A stretch of 64,000 nucleotides of DNA from an uncultured Campylobacter sp. GTDB lineage: Bacteria; Campylobacterota; Campylobacteria; Campylobacterales; Campylobacteraceae. The DNA lies in the NCBI GenBank assembly GCA_934728065.1, contig CAKVDW010000003.1:1-64000 (forward strand), in the 5' to 3' direction. Shown here piece by piece: positions 37,393-46,984 of this stretch (positions are counted from its first letter, which is position 1; each line of letters begins with the position of its first letter). Both the position numbers and the translations under genes were made by a program. The notes under the pieces were generated by a model. The model did not search any database, was not told the origin of the DNA, and worked only from the letters and a program-made list of their open reading frames with translations.

Positions 37393-38847
37393 ATGAGTAA
37401 TGATATGGGAATTTTAGAGGCAAAACGCCCAGAATTTGACGAACTTTTAACTAAAATCGCAAAGTATGCTGATGAGTTTGATATAAAAAGCGATTTAGCA
37501 ATGCAAACGGCAAAATACTGCCTTATGGACACGATAGGTTGTGGAATTTTGGCGCTTAAATACCCCGCTTGCACGAAGTTGCTAGGACCTAGCGTTGAGG
37601 GAGCTGAATTTCGCCCACTTGGCGCAAAGGTTTTTGGCACGAGTTATCAATTAGAGCCGATTCGTGCGGCATTTAATGTGGGGGCGATAGTTCGGTGGCT
37701 TGATTTTAACGACACTTGGCTAGCGGCTGAATGGGGACATCCAAGTGATAATTTAGGCGCGATTTGGGCGGTGGCGGACTATGTAAGCCGCAAGAATTTA
37801 AGCGAGGGTAAAGAGCCTTTAAAGGTGGCTTGCGTGCTTAAAGCGATGATAAAAGCGCACGAAATTCAAGGCGTTTTGGCGTTAGAAAACTGCTTTAACA
37901 AAGTAGGACTTGACCATGTGCTTTTGGTTCGCATTGCAAGCACAGCAGTAGCCGCAAAGCTTTTGGGGTGCGATTTTGATGAGATTAGAAACGCTGTATC
38001 TCACGCCTTTATAGACGGCGGCGCACTTCGCACTTACCGCCACGCGCCAAATACAGGCTCACGCAAGAGCTGGGCAGCAGGTGATGCGTCAAGTCGTGGT
38101 GTGGATTTAGCCTTAAAAGCCAAAAAAGGTGAAATGGGCTATCCAAGTGCTTTGAGTGCGAGTTTTTGGGGCTTTGAAGATGTCAAAATGAAGGGGCAAA
38201 AGCTTACTATCCCACAAGAATTTGCAAGCTATGTAATGGAAAATGTGCTGTTTAAAATCAGCTTTCCAGCCGAATTTCACGCTCAAACTGCCGTTGAAGC
38301 CGCGCTTAAACTGCACGGCGAGGTGGCAAACAGGCTTGATGAGATTGACAAAATCGTCATCACCACGCAAGAATCAGGACACCGCATCATAAACAAAGTC
38401 GGCAAGCTTGACAATCCAGCCGACAGAGACCACTGCATTCAGTATATGGTAGCCGTGCCGCTTATCTTTGGGCGACTTGTGGCTGATGATTACGAAGATA
38501 GCGTGGCAAAAGATGGGCGGATAGACGCTTTGCGCGAAAAAATGGTGGTTGAAGTTGATGAACGCTACACAAAAGAGTATTTAGAGGCTGATAAACGCTC
38601 TATCGCAAATGCTGTGCAGGTTTTCTTTAAAGACGGCAGCCACACGGCAAAGGTTGAAGTGGAGTATCCAATCGGACACAAACGCCGCAGAAATGAGGGA
38701 ATCCCCGTGCTTGTGAGTAAATTTAAGGCAAATCTTGCCACTCGTTTTAGCACCAAGCAATGCGAGCAAATTTTTGCACTTTTTGAGGACGAGCAAAAGC
38801 TTTTTAACACAAATTTCAACGAATTTAGCGATTTTTTTGTGTTGTAA
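37393..38847 (+). CDS. prpD: 2-methylcitrate dehydratase
   Basis: This 484-aa MmgE/PrpD family enzyme contains [21 protein letters not shown] near residues 108-128 and [17 protein letters not shown] near 205. It dehydrates 2-methylcitrate to 2-methylaconitate. I chose the ATG at 37393 (AAAGGACAAAAAATG) over the longer frame from 37309, which would overlap the prpC 3' end. No acnD or prpF follows, so hydration to 2-methylisocitrate probably relies on AcnB (55425-57971). Confidence 0.93.
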   Translation: MSNDMGILEAKRPEFDELLTKIAKYADEFDIKSDLAMQTAKYCLMDTIGCGILALKYPACTKLLGPSVEGAEFRPLGAKVFGTSYQLEPIRAAFNVGAIVRWLDFNDTWLAAEWGHPSDNLGAIWAVADYVSRKNLSEGKEPLKVACVLKAMIKAHEIQGVLALENCFNKVGLDHVLLVRIASTAVAAKLLGCDFDEIRNAVSHAFIDGGALRTYRHAPNTGSRKSWAAGDASSRGVDLALKAKKGEMGYPSALSASFWGFEDVKMKGQKLTIPQEFASYVMENVLFKISFPAEFHAQTAVEAALKLHGEVANRLDEIDKIVITTQESGHRIINKVGKLDNPADRDHCIQYMVAVPLIFGRLVADDYEDSVAKDGRIDALREKMVVEVDERYTKEYLEADKRSIANAVQVFFKDGSHTAKVEVEYPIGHKRRRNEGIPVLVSKFKANLATRFSTKQCEQIFALFEDEQKLFNTNFNEFSDFFVL

Positions 38848-38856
38848 TTTTTAAAT

Positions 38857-38894
38857 CAAATTCGGTTTTAGCAAATTTGTTGAAACCGAATTTG
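38857..38894. terminator. Hairpin after prpD (end of prp operon)
   Basis: Perfect 12-bp stem CAAATTCGGTTT (38857-38868) / AAACCGAATTTG (38883-38894) with a 14-nt loop, 10 bp past the prpD stop. The missing T run makes it a weak or bidirectional terminator, but its position fits the operon end. Confidence 0.65.
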
Positions 38895-38910
38895 CCACTC
38901 TGCAAATGTC

Positions 38911-38950
38911 AAAACCAAATTTGGTTTTGCAAAACCGCAAATTGTTGCGG
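38911..38950. repeat. Two further inverted repeats behind prpD
   Basis: AAAACCAAATTTGGTTTT (38911-38928) is an 18-bp perfect palindrome without a loop. CCGCAA-ATTG-TTGCGG (38935-38950) is a second small hairpin. Together with the 38857 hairpin, three unrelated dyads lie within 95 bp at the junction between prp and the RM system. There are no genes in 38848-39060. Confidence 0.6.
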
Positions 38951-39060
38951 TAAAACAACTTTATCGCGTGGGCGTAATTTGCCACAAAAGGCTAAAATTT
39001 AGCCAAATTATTAAAAAAACTTTGCTAGAATTCACACAAGTTTTCACGCAAAGGCTTAAA

Positions 39061-39126
39061 ATGGCGACAAATTCACAAAATGACTTTCAAAGTGTTATTA
39101 AAAGGCTTGTGGCTAATGAATTTTAG
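39061..39126 (+). pseudogene. 21-codon ORF, probable stub of a lost gene
   Basis: ATG to TAG gives MATNSQNDFQSVIKRLVANE plus F, preceded by AGGCTTAAA. A TAGAAT-like -10 lies about 35 bp upstream. It reads like the start of a longer cytoplasmic protein cut short where the RM genes begin. It could also be a leader peptide for the methyltransferase 18 bp downstream. Chance is possible. Confidence 0.25.
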
Positions 39127-39143
39127 TTATTTAAGGATTAAAA

Positions 39144-39920
39144 GTGAGTAAAAGCTACATTCAAACCAAAGATTTTAAGACATTTAGCAAGGATGCTCTG
39201 CAAAAGCAAAATATCATTTTAAGGCATTGTGATTACAAAGAACTTTTAAATGAAATGGCAAAGCAAAACATTCAAGTAGATTGCATACTCACAGACCCGC
39301 CTTATAATATCTCACGCACGCATCAGCTGGGCTTTTCAAATATGGGGCGTGCTGGAATGGACTACGGCAAATGGGATTATGGTTTTAATCAAACTGAATG
39401 GATAAAGCATTGTTTGCCCTTTGTTAAAGACGGCGGTTCGGTTATCATCTTTAACGATTGGAAAAATTTATCTTATCTTGTGGAGGCTTTGGAGGCAAAT
39501 TCTTGCGTGATAAAAGATTTACTTCGCTGGGAAAAGCTCAATCCTATGCCTAGAAATGTGGATGCTCGTTATGTAGTGGATTTTGAGTGCGCGATTTGGG
39601 CGGTTAAAGGCAAAAAGCGTTGGGTATTTAACAAGCCTAAAAATTTGCCCTATCTTAAAGCTGTTTTTAAAAGTGGCGTTGTGCCAGGCGGTAAAAATAG
39701 GCTACATCCTACACAAAAACATTTAGGCGTAATTGAGGAAATTTTAAATATCCACACCAACAAAAATGATTTGGTTTTTGACCCATTTAGCGGAAGTGGG
39801 ACAACTGCCCTTGCTTGTCTTAATCATTCTCGTAAGTTTATCGGCTCTGAAATTGATAAAAAATACTTTGAACTTGCATTTCAAAGGTTACAAAATGAAA
39901 TCAAGTGCGTTAAACAATGA
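39144..39920 (+). CDS. Type II DNA adenine methyltransferase (beta-class order), RM system 1
   Basis: This 258-aa SAM-dependent N6-adenine/N4-cytosine methyltransferase has catalytic motif IV TDPPYNIS near residue 50, which comes before the SAM-binding motif I DPFSGSGTTALACL near residue 213, the beta-class order. WAVKGKKRWVFNKP and the HPTQKH motif precede motif I. The start is GTG with AAGGAT 8 nt upstream. The stop overlaps the next methyltransferase start as ATGA. It probably protects one strand of an asymmetric site. Confidence 0.88.
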   Translation: MSKSYIQTKDFKTFSKDALQKQNIILRHCDYKELLNEMAKQNIQVDCILTDPPYNISRTHQLGFSNMGRAGMDYGKWDYGFNQTEWIKHCLPFVKDGGSVIIFNDWKNLSYLVEALEANSCVIKDLLRWEKLNPMPRNVDARYVVDFECAIWAVKGKKRWVFNKPKNLPYLKAVFKSGVVPGGKNRLHPTQKHLGVIEEILNIHTNKNDLVFDPFSGSGTTALACLNHSRKFIGSEIDKKYFELAFQRLQNEIKCVKQ

Positions 39921-40786
39921 TAATTTCACCTTTAAATTATCCAGGAAATAAGGCGAGAATTTTAAATTCGCTCATTACTTTGTTTGCAAAAGATATTAAG
40001 CTTTTTGTAGATGTGTTTTGTGGTAGCGGTATAGTAGGCTTAAACGCTAACGCACAAAGTTTGATTTTAAACGACAATGAGACGCGAATCATCAATTTGT
40101 TGCGCTATTTTCAGCAAAATTCGCTTGATTTTATTTTAGATGAAACCCACAAAATCATCGCTCATTACAAGCTCACTGACTCTAAAAGCAAGCCAAAAGG
40201 CTTTTATGAAATCCACAAAAACGAAGGCTTATCAAGGCATAACAAAGAAGGTTTTTTAAATTTACGCACATCTTACAATAAAAATCCTAGTGAGATTAAA
40301 TTTTTTGTGCTAATTTTGTTCGGTTTTAATCATTTTGTGCGTTTTAATTCAAAAGGGCAATACAATGTGCCTGTTGGAAAAATGGATTTTTCGCAGTCTT
40401 TATATGATAAAACGGCTGAATTTATAGCACTTTTGCAAAGCAAAAAAGTAGAATTTAGCACTTTGGATTTTAAGGACGAGGTTTTATATAAAAAAGGAGA
40501 TTTTTTTTATTTCGACCCACCTTATCTCATCACCGATGCGCCTTATAATGCAAAGTGGAACGAGCAAGATGAGAAAAATTTGTATGAAATTTGCGATTTA
40601 CTTCACTTGCAAGGGCGAAAATTCGCATTTTCTAATGTCTTAAAGTCAAATGGCAAAAGCAATGAGTTATTAAAGAAATGGAGTCAAAAATACACTATAA
40701 TACCGATGAAAAGAGAATATAAAAACGCAAATTATCAGCGTAAAAATTTAAGTCAAAGCTGTGAAGTTTTGATTGTGAATTATTAA
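39917..40786 (+). CDS. Dam-family DNA adenine methyltransferase (alpha class), RM system 1
   Basis: This 289-aa protein has motif X NYPGNKARIL at its N-terminus, SAM motif I VFCGSGIVGLN near residue 35 and catalytic motif IV FYFDPPYLI near residue 200, the alpha-class order of Dam/DpnM enzymes. It likely methylates the second strand of the asymmetric target. It is coupled to the upstream methyltransferase by a 4-bp overlap and followed after 9 bp by the nuclease gene. Confidence 0.88.
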   Translation: MIISPLNYPGNKARILNSLITLFAKDIKLFVDVFCGSGIVGLNANAQSLILNDNETRIINLLRYFQQNSLDFILDETHKIIAHYKLTDSKSKPKGFYEIHKNEGLSRHNKEGFLNLRTSYNKNPSEIKFFVLILFGFNHFVRFNSKGQYNVPVGKMDFSQSLYDKTAEFIALLQSKKVEFSTLDFKDEVLYKKGDFFYFDPPYLITDAPYNAKWNEQDEKNLYEICDLLHLQGRKFAFSNVLKSNGKSNELLKKWSQKYTIIPMKREYKNANYQRKNLSQSCEVLIVNY

Positions 40787-40795
40787 GGGACAAAG

Positions 40796-42478
40796 ATGGG
40801 AACAAGTGGCAATAGAAAAGGTTACAAGGTATTTTCAATCAACACCACTGTGAGAAATCCACAAAGAAATTTGGAATTTTTAAGGCACTTTCAAAAATTT
40901 AATGGTTTGGTTTTTGATAGCAAAATCAAAATGCTTTATTTTATCGAGCTTGTTAGAAGTGGCGTGTATCAGTTTAGCAACATTTCAAATTCTATTAAAG
41001 AAAAATTACTCAATGATATACCCTTAAACGAGCAAGAAATTAAAGAATTGTTTGAAAAAAATCCCCAAGCCACAGGCTTTGCAGGTAGAGTAATGACACA
41101 ACTTAGGGCTTTAAAAGACCAAGGCTTTTTGATTTTTAGTGGCAACAAAACAAAGCCTACTATAACAATGACGAATTTCGCCTTTGAGCTTATCAATGGA
41201 GAAAAACCCATCACTGATATTTATACTAAAATGATGATAGGTTTGCATTCACGCAATCCAGCCAGAACTTCTATGCTTAACAAGGCAAGAGTCTTTTTAA
41301 ACACCATTTTTGTGATTGACTTGCTTAAAAAAGAATGGCAAAAGCTGGGAAATGAAGCAAAGGGCATTTTAAAATATGAATTTAGCTTTGTTTTAGGAAT
41401 GAAAGATTGTGATTATAAAAAGTGTGTCAAAGACATCTTAACTTATAGAAAACTTTACGGCTTAAAGGAAAATAAAGACTACATCAAAAAATATCTCTTT
41501 GATGAAATGGGATTAGAAAATTTAAACTACCAAAGTTTAAGCGATTACACCGATGAAGTGTTTAGAAAATTTGAAATGACGGGACTTTTAATCGCTAGGG
41601 GTAAATTTGGGCATATTTATTATGATTTTTCTACCTTTAATCTCACAAAAATTCAGTCTTTATTGCGTGAATACAAAGGCTATAAATTCAAAGAATTTAA
41701 AAGTGTTACCGAATATATAGACTTTTTAAGCAACATTAAATTGCCTTGGCTTATAAATGAAAAAGTGCGAAAAGAGCTTATTGAAAATAAGGCAAAAAAC
41801 CTTGAAATAAAGCTCAAAGAAAATGATTTTAGTGATTTAAATACTCTTGAAGAAACACTTAATCAACAATTTTACAACAAGGCATTACAAAACAAGATAG
41901 TTCAAAGTGAAGTTGCTGCGTTGCTCGATGAATTGCGAATTCTAGCTTCTTTGATAAAAAAAGAATCTCAATTTGAAAGTATCCCAGAGCCTTTGCGTTT
42001 GGAGTATTTACTCGCCTTAATTTTGGGTAAAAAATACGGCATTGCCAATTTAACATCAAATCTTATATACAATGAAAACGGCACGCCTTTATCTTATGCA
42101 CCTGCTGGAAAGGCGGATTTAACTTATCAAAATTGTTTATTTGAAGCGACAATGATAAAAAATAAAAACCAGCAACTCAATAGTGAGACTACAAGCATAG
42201 CAAGACATATGAAAGAAAGCGTTGAGCAAGGACAAGGCGATTTGCGAACCTTACTTATCGCGCCTTATATTCATTGGGATGTGGCTTTGTTTTTTAAATT
42301 TTGTGCGAAAGAATTTGAAAGCAAAATCGCACCCATTACTATCGCAAATTTCATCAATTTAGTAGAAAAAAGTGAGAAATTCAGCGATTTTAAGGCAAAT
42401 TTTGATAAATTTTTTGTTGATAAGCTTACTCAAAATAAAACCGATGAATATATAGACTTTGTGAATTTTAGAGAGTAA
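40796..42478 (+). CDS. AlwI-like type IIS restriction endonuclease, RM system 1
   Basis: This 560-aa protein has an N-terminus KVFSINTTVRNPQRNLEFLR that matches my memory of the AlwI family (AlwI, PleI/MlyI, N.BstNBI), enzymes that cut outside asymmetric 5-bp sites such as GGATC or GAGTC. A probable metal site is GKADLTY...CLFEATMI at about residues 438-455. The neighbouring pair of adenine methyltransferases is just what an asymmetric site with an adenine on each strand requires. The actual specificity cannot be read from the sequence. The genes look intact. Confidence 0.75.
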   Translation: MGTSGNRKGYKVFSINTTVRNPQRNLEFLRHFQKFNGLVFDSKIKMLYFIELVRSGVYQFSNISNSIKEKLLNDIPLNEQEIKELFEKNPQATGFAGRVMTQLRALKDQGFLIFSGNKTKPTITMTNFAFELINGEKPITDIYTKMMIGLHSRNPARTSMLNKARVFLNTIFVIDLLKKEWQKLGNEAKGILKYEFSFVLGMKDCDYKKCVKDILTYRKLYGLKENKDYIKKYLFDEMGLENLNYQSLSDYTDEVFRKFEMTGLLIARGKFGHIYYDFSTFNLTKIQSLLREYKGYKFKEFKSVTEYIDFLSNIKLPWLINEKVRKELIENKAKNLEIKLKENDFSDLNTLEETLNQQFYNKALQNKIVQSEVAALLDELRILASLIKKESQFESIPEPLRLEYLLALILGKKYGIANLTSNLIYNENGTPLSYAPAGKADLTYQNCLFEATMIKNKNQQLNSETTSIARHMKESVEQGQGDLRTLLIAPYIHWDVALFFKFCAKEFESKIAPITIANFINLVEKSEKFSDFKANFDKFFVDKLTQNKTDEYIDFVNFRE

Positions 42479-42693
42479 AACAAAAGACAGAGTATAAATA
42501 ATTTAACAAGCATAGCTTGAATTTTAGGCTCAATAGCTGTGAAATGTTTAAAAAAAAATGTTACAATGGCGTGAAATTTTGCGCTAACTAAGCGAATTTA
42601 GCCCTGAAATTTAAATAAATTTGTAAATTTAAGGCTAAATTGAGCTTTGAAACGCAGTTTAAAAAGGCTTAAATTTAAAAAAGGACAAAGCAA

Positions 42694-43992
42694 ATGTATA
42701 GATTTGCGCCATCTCCAACGGGTGATATGCACATAGGCAACTTGCGTGCGGCGATTTTCAACTATCTTTGCGCTAAAAAGAGCGGGCAGGACTTTATCTT
42801 GCGTATCGAAGACACGGACACAGCGCGAAATATAGCGGGCAAGGACGAGGAAATCAAAGAAATTTTGCGAGCGTTTGGGATTTCGTGGCAGCATTTTTAT
42901 GTGCAAAGTGAGAATTTAAGGCAGCACCGACAAATGGCTTTAAAGCTAGTGGCTGATAAAAAGGCTTTTGCTTGCTTTTGCACGAGCGAAATTTTAGAGC
43001 AAAAAAAAGAAGCAGCCAAAAAAGCGGGCAAGGCTTATCGCTATGATGGGGCTTGCGAGCATTTAAAAGACAGCGAAGTGCTGGAAAATGACAAGCCCTT
43101 TGTGATTCGCCTAAAAAAACCGCAAAAAGCTATGGAATTTACGGATTTAATCAAGGGCAAACTCCACTTTGAGCCTGAAAATATCGATAGTTTTGTGATA
43201 ATGAGAGCTGATAAAACGCCTACTTATAACTTTGCTTGTGCAGTTGATGATATGTTGGAGGGCGTTAGCTGCATTATCCGCGGAGAAGATCATACTTCAA
43301 ACACGCCTAAACAAGAGCATATTAGAGCAAGTTTAGGCTATGAAATGCAGATGATTTACGCGCATTTGCCCATTATCTTAAACGATGAGGGGCAAAAGAT
43401 GAGCAAGCGAGAGGCGCATTCTAGCGTGAAATGGCTTTTAGAGCAAGGCATTTTGCCGTGTGCTGTGGCAAATTATCTCATCTTGCTTGGCAACAAAACC
43501 CCGCGTGAAATTTTTACGCTTGATGAGGCTGTGGAGTTTTTCGACATAAAAAATGTCTCAAAGTCCCCTGCCCGCTTTGATATGAAAAAACTTTTGCAGA
43601 TAAACCGCGAGCATATAAGGCTTTTAGACGATGAAAAGCTCAACGAAATTTTAGGCTTTAAGGGCAAAAATTTAGCAAATTTAGCCCGCTTTTACACGCA
43701 AGAAGCAAGCACTATAAATGAGCTTAAAGAAAAATTAAATCTTATTTTTAATAAAAAAAATATAAATGAATTTCAGCAAGAATGTGCTATTATTTCACAA
43801 AAGCTTTGTGAAATAAATTTGAGCGATGATTATGAGGAATTTAAAAACACCCTTATGCAAGAGTCTGGCTTAAAGGGCAAAAATTTCTTTATGCCTTTAA
43901 GGCTTGTTTTAACGGGTTCTTTGCACGGACCAGAACTAGCTCAGCTTTATGCTCTCATAAAGCCTTTTATCAAAGAAATAGCGAGGTTGTAA
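42694..43992 (+). CDS. gltX: Glutamyl-tRNA synthetase
   Basis: This 432-aa class I synthetase has [20 protein letters not shown] (HIGH-type motif HIGN) at the start and [11 protein letters not shown] near residue 235. A C-terminal anticodon-binding helical domain follows. Campylobacter has two GltX enzymes and this matches the shorter one beside yggT. The upstream 215 bp contain a TACAAT -10 near 42556 and no gene. AAAAAAGGACAAAGCAAATG gives the start. yggT begins at the next base after its stop. Confidence 0.95.
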   Translation: MYRFAPSPTGDMHIGNLRAAIFNYLCAKKSGQDFILRIEDTDTARNIAGKDEEIKEILRAFGISWQHFYVQSENLRQHRQMALKLVADKKAFACFCTSEILEQKKEAAKKAGKAYRYDGACEHLKDSEVLENDKPFVIRLKKPQKAMEFTDLIKGKLHFEPENIDSFVIMRADKTPTYNFACAVDDMLEGVSCIIRGEDHTSNTPKQEHIRASLGYEMQMIYAHLPIILNDEGQKMSKREAHSSVKWLLEQGILPCAVANYLILLGNKTPREIFTLDEAVEFFDIKNVSKSPARFDMKKLLQINREHIRLLDDEKLNEILGFKGKNLANLARFYTQEASTINELKEKLNLIFNKKNINEFQQECAIISQKLCEINLSDDYEEFKNTLMQESGLKGKNFFMPLRLVLTGSLHGPELAQLYALIKPFIKEIARL

Positions 43993-44274
43993 ATGTTTGT
44001 TGTGGATTCTCTTTTGCTGTCTATCATTTCGGTAGTGTCTATACTCATCAACGCGTATATGTGGATAATCATCATCGCCGCGCTCATCTCGTGGGTGCAG
44101 CCAGACCCTTATAACCCAATAGTGCAGTTGCTTTATAAGCTCGCCGCACCAGCTTATAGGCTAATTAGCTTTATCCCTACGCGCATAGGTAGCGTGGATT
44201 TAGCTCCGCTTGTCATCATCATTATCTTGCAATTTATCAATATACTCATCACAAATTTGGCAAGGGGGTTGTAA
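43993..44274 (+). CDS. YggT-family membrane protein
   Basis: This 93-aa protein has two hydrophobic helices and the conserved WVQPDPYNPIVQLLYKLAAP loop. Members sit near cell-division or envelope genes and have no settled function. Here it is sandwiched between gltX (0 bp) and slt (TAATG overlap). Confidence 0.88.
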   Translation: MFVVDSLLLSIISVVSILINAYMWIIIIAALISWVQPDPYNPIVQLLYKLAAPAYRLISFIPTRIGSVDLAPLVIIIILQFINILITNLARGL

Positions 44275-45878
44275 TGAAAAAACTTATCCTTTTTCTTTTG
44301 CTTTGTTCTTTGGCAAATGCGGCTTTGTATGATTTAAACACCCTAAAAAAGAAAGATAATTCTTTGGCTAAGGATTATTATATCCACAGGCTTTTAGAGC
44401 AGAACAAAATTTCTAAACAAGAGGCTCAAAGCTTGAGAAAACACATTTTTAGATATGCGGGCAAAATCAAAAAAGCCCTTGATATACTTGCACCAAGAAA
44501 GGCTTATATTGACCCAAAATATGCAAAATGCTACAACTACAACAGCAAAAGCATAGTTGATGCGAATTTAACTTGTCAAATTTTTAGACTTAATTCTTTG
44601 CAGTTTATAAGCAATATGGACGCAAATACCAGAACAAAACTTGCTAATAAACTCAAAAATTCTAATGGAAATTTAAGTATATTAGTAAGTTCTTTTAACC
44701 ACACAAACCCACTCAACTTCATCATAGAAAATTCTAATACAACGCACTTTTTCAAGCTTTGGTCGTATTTTAAAAACCCTGATTTGCATTTAAGTGGAGC
44801 TTATTTGGATAAACTTGCTCTTGAAAGGGCTTTTAAAGACTTTTCAAGGAATATCATCATCAAAAACACTCACCCTAACATTAGAAAATCGTTTTTAGAA
44901 ATAAGCCCTCAATCTCCAAAGGCTGAAAGTGCATTTTATATGGGCGTTAATGCTCTTATTTTCAACAAAGAACAAAAGGCTCAAGCTTTCTTTGAAAACG
45001 CTTACAAAACCTATGAAAAAAGATACGATAAAGATAACGCCTTATTTTGGGTTTATCAAATAGGCAAAAAAGAGACTGATTTAAACACTTTAGCCACAAG
45101 CCCATCTTTAAACATTTATAGCATTTGGGCTAAAGAGATGAAAGGAATCAAGGATTTACCTAAATTTACCCTTTTAGAAGCAAAAAATAAAAACAATGCA
45201 AATTTTGATATGAAAGACCCTTTTTTATGGCAAAGCTTGTCAAAAGAAATTTCAAAGGCTGACAAAAACAAGCTTGAAAAAATGTCTAAAGAATTTAATG
45301 CCCAAAACACCTTGCCTATTTACGCTTATATACTTGAAAGAGTTTATAACTTCAACAACAACTACTTCATAATGCCTTATTATGAATACATTAAAGATTA
45401 CGATAAAAAGCGACAGGCTTTGATTTTGGCTATTGGACGGCAAGAAAGCCGTTTCATACCCACAGCCGTAAGCACTTCTTACGCACTTGGAATGATGCAA
45501 TTTATGCCCTTTGTGGCAAATCACATAGCCAAAAAGGAATTAAAGCTTGAAAAATTTGACCAAGATGATATGTTTGAGCCAAAGACGGCTTATTTTTTCG
45601 CTAATCATCATTTAAACTATTTGGAAAAAGAACTCAAATCCCCTGTTTTAATATCCTACGCTTATAATGGTGGCATAGGTTTTACCAAAAAAATGCTTGA
45701 AAGAGGCTTATTTAAAGTTGGCAAATACGAGCCTTTTTTGTCAATGGAGTTGGTTACCTTTACAGAGAGTAGAATTTATGCAAAAAGGGTTTTGGCTAAT
45801 TATATTGTGTATTTACATCTACTGAACGATAATACAAAGATTTCGAGTATTTTTGAAAGTCTAATTCAACGCAATTAG
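44274..45878 (+). CDS. slt: Soluble lytic murein transglycosylase
   Basis: This 534-aa periplasmic enzyme cleaves peptidoglycan glycan strands to 1,6-anhydro ends. Signal KKLILFLLLCSLANA; a superhelical N-terminal half; C-terminal lysozyme-like domain with catalytic glutamate in GRQESRF near residue 391 followed by SYALGMMQFMP, then YNGG near 465. It is about 100 residues shorter than E. coli Slt70, as in relatives. Its last 83 bp overlap the convergent lipoprotein gene. Confidence 0.93.
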   Translation: MKKLILFLLLCSLANAALYDLNTLKKKDNSLAKDYYIHRLLEQNKISKQEAQSLRKHIFRYAGKIKKALDILAPRKAYIDPKYAKCYNYNSKSIVDANLTCQIFRLNSLQFISNMDANTRTKLANKLKNSNGNLSILVSSFNHTNPLNFIIENSNTTHFFKLWSYFKNPDLHLSGAYLDKLALERAFKDFSRNIIIKNTHPNIRKSFLEISPQSPKAESAFYMGVNALIFNKEQKAQAFFENAYKTYEKRYDKDNALFWVYQIGKKETDLNTLATSPSLNIYSIWAKEMKGIKDLPKFTLLEAKNKNNANFDMKDPFLWQSLSKEISKADKNKLEKMSKEFNAQNTLPIYAYILERVYNFNNNYFIMPYYEYIKDYDKKRQALILAIGRQESRFIPTAVSTSYALGMMQFMPFVANHIAKKELKLEKFDQDDMFEPKTAYFFANHHLNYLEKELKSPVLISYAYNGGIGFTKKMLERGLFKVGKYEPFLSMELVTFTESRIYAKRVLANYIVYLHLLNDNTKISSIFESLIQRN

Positions 45879-46302
45879 GCTCTAAACAAAGCTTTACATT
45901 AATGAGTGGAGCTTCTTTAAAGGGAAAACTTAACTTGAAATGGCTTGAATATTCAGTATTTATGATGAATTTTTTCAGCTCATCATCTTCATTTAATGGG
46001 CTTATTTCAGCCGCATTTTCGTCCATAAAGACAGTTAAACCTTGAATTTGAGCTTGTTTTGGCGATACAGTAAGCACGAAAATATCCCTTTGGCTTTCTT
46101 TTTCTAAGATGGGATTAAGATAAGATAAAACAAAAACACTGCTTTCGCCATTGTAAATAAATTGAGCCTTTTGAGAATACATTAAAATTTGTTTTTTCAA
46201 CTCCTCAACGCTTTGTTTTTCGTTTTTATTCGCACACGCTACAAACAAAAGCGAGCAAAACGCTAAATTTAAAGCCAAAATCAAGCTAAATTTTTTTTTC
46301 AT
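45796..46302 (-). CDS. Hypothetical lipoprotein
   Basis: This 168-aa protein has a lipoprotein signal KKFSLILALNLAFCSLLFVA and lipobox cysteine in LFVAC at about residue 23. The mature part is beta-rich with two cysteines near 147-152 (CLEPNC). I recall a lipoprotein in the same place in C. jejuni. The function is unknown. The 3' end runs 83 bp into slt on the opposite strand. A TATAAT box lies about 40 bp upstream. Confidence 0.8.
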   Translation of the reverse strand: MKKKFSLILALNLAFCSLLFVACANKNEKQSVEELKKQILMYSQKAQFIYNGESSVFVLSYLNPILEKESQRDIFVLTVSPKQAQIQGLTVFMDENAAEISPLNEDDELKKFIINTEYSSHFKLSFPFKEAPLINVKLCLEPNCVELDFQKYSKSLYYRSVDVNTQYN

Positions 46303-46462
46303 AAGCTGTCCATAAAATTTTTAAGTTATTTTAACCCATTTATATTATAATTTTGTGAAAAAAGAAATGTTTTTTGGCAAAAAATGCTAAAATTTTTTAT
46401 AAGTAAAGAAAGTTGCAAGAATATTTGACCCTTAAAAACAAGTCTATAAAATGGAAAAAACA

Positions 46463-46942
46463 ATGAAAAAACTCGCAATGGCTTTTAGCGGTCCGTCAAA
46501 TTCAGGCAAAACTACGCTCATCACAAAACTTGCCAAAGCCTTTATAGAGCAAGGTTTGAAAGTGGTTGTGCTGAAACACGACCCAAAGGATAAGGCGAGT
46601 TTTGACACGGCGGGCAAAGATAGCTTTAAATTCTACCAAACAGGCGCAAGCGTCATCGTGCAAAGCCCGACAAGAACGACATTTTTTTCACACGAAAGCC
46701 TTGCAATCGATGAATGTATCGCGCTTACTGGGGACTTTGACATTTTTTTAGTGGAAGGCTTAAAGCATTTGCCGCTACCGCGCATTAGTGTGTTTTGCGA
46801 TAAGCTCGATGAGAGCTACTTTGCCTACTCACAAGCCATAGCAAGCTACGAAAAAATCAACACTCCAAACCTAAAATGGCTACATTTAGACGACATACAA
46901 GGCATTTGCGCCTACATTTTGACAAATGCTAAAAGGTGTTAA
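46463..46942 (+). CDS. mobB: Molybdopterin-guanine dinucleotide biosynthesis protein B
   Basis: This P-loop GTPase (159 aa) has MKKLAMAFSGPSNSGKTTL with Walker A near residues 9-17 and DIFLVEGLKHLPLPRISVF near residue 98. It aids MobA in making the bis-MGD cofactor used by NapA. I prefer the ATG at 46463, where GGAAAAAAC serves as ribosome site, over 46451. Its last 31 bp are the source of a diverged copy found 1.7 kb downstream, at 48620-48650. Confidence 0.92.
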   Translation: MKKLAMAFSGPSNSGKTTLITKLAKAFIEQGLKVVVLKHDPKDKASFDTAGKDSFKFYQTGASVIVQSPTRTTFFSHESLAIDECIALTGDFDIFLVEGLKHLPLPRISVFCDKLDESYFAYSQAIASYEKINTPNLKWLHLDDIQGICAYILTNAKRC

Positions 46943-46959
46943 AATGAAACTAATTTTGA

Positions 46960-46965
46960 TATAAT
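46960..46965 (+). promoter_or_regulatory. Probable -10 box of RM module A
   Basis: TATAAT 18 bp after the mobB stop and about 20 bp before the chosen start codon. It shows that the cassette has its own promoter. Confidence 0.55.
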
Positions 46966-46984
46966 GTCATTGCAAGGAAATAAA

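Noticed and set aside
43993..46302. 83-bp slt/lipoprotein overlap as a sign of a frameshift in slt
   Set aside because: Slt keeps all catalytic motifs and a normal C-terminus, and the lipoprotein frame has its own signal peptide. Convergent overlap is enough.
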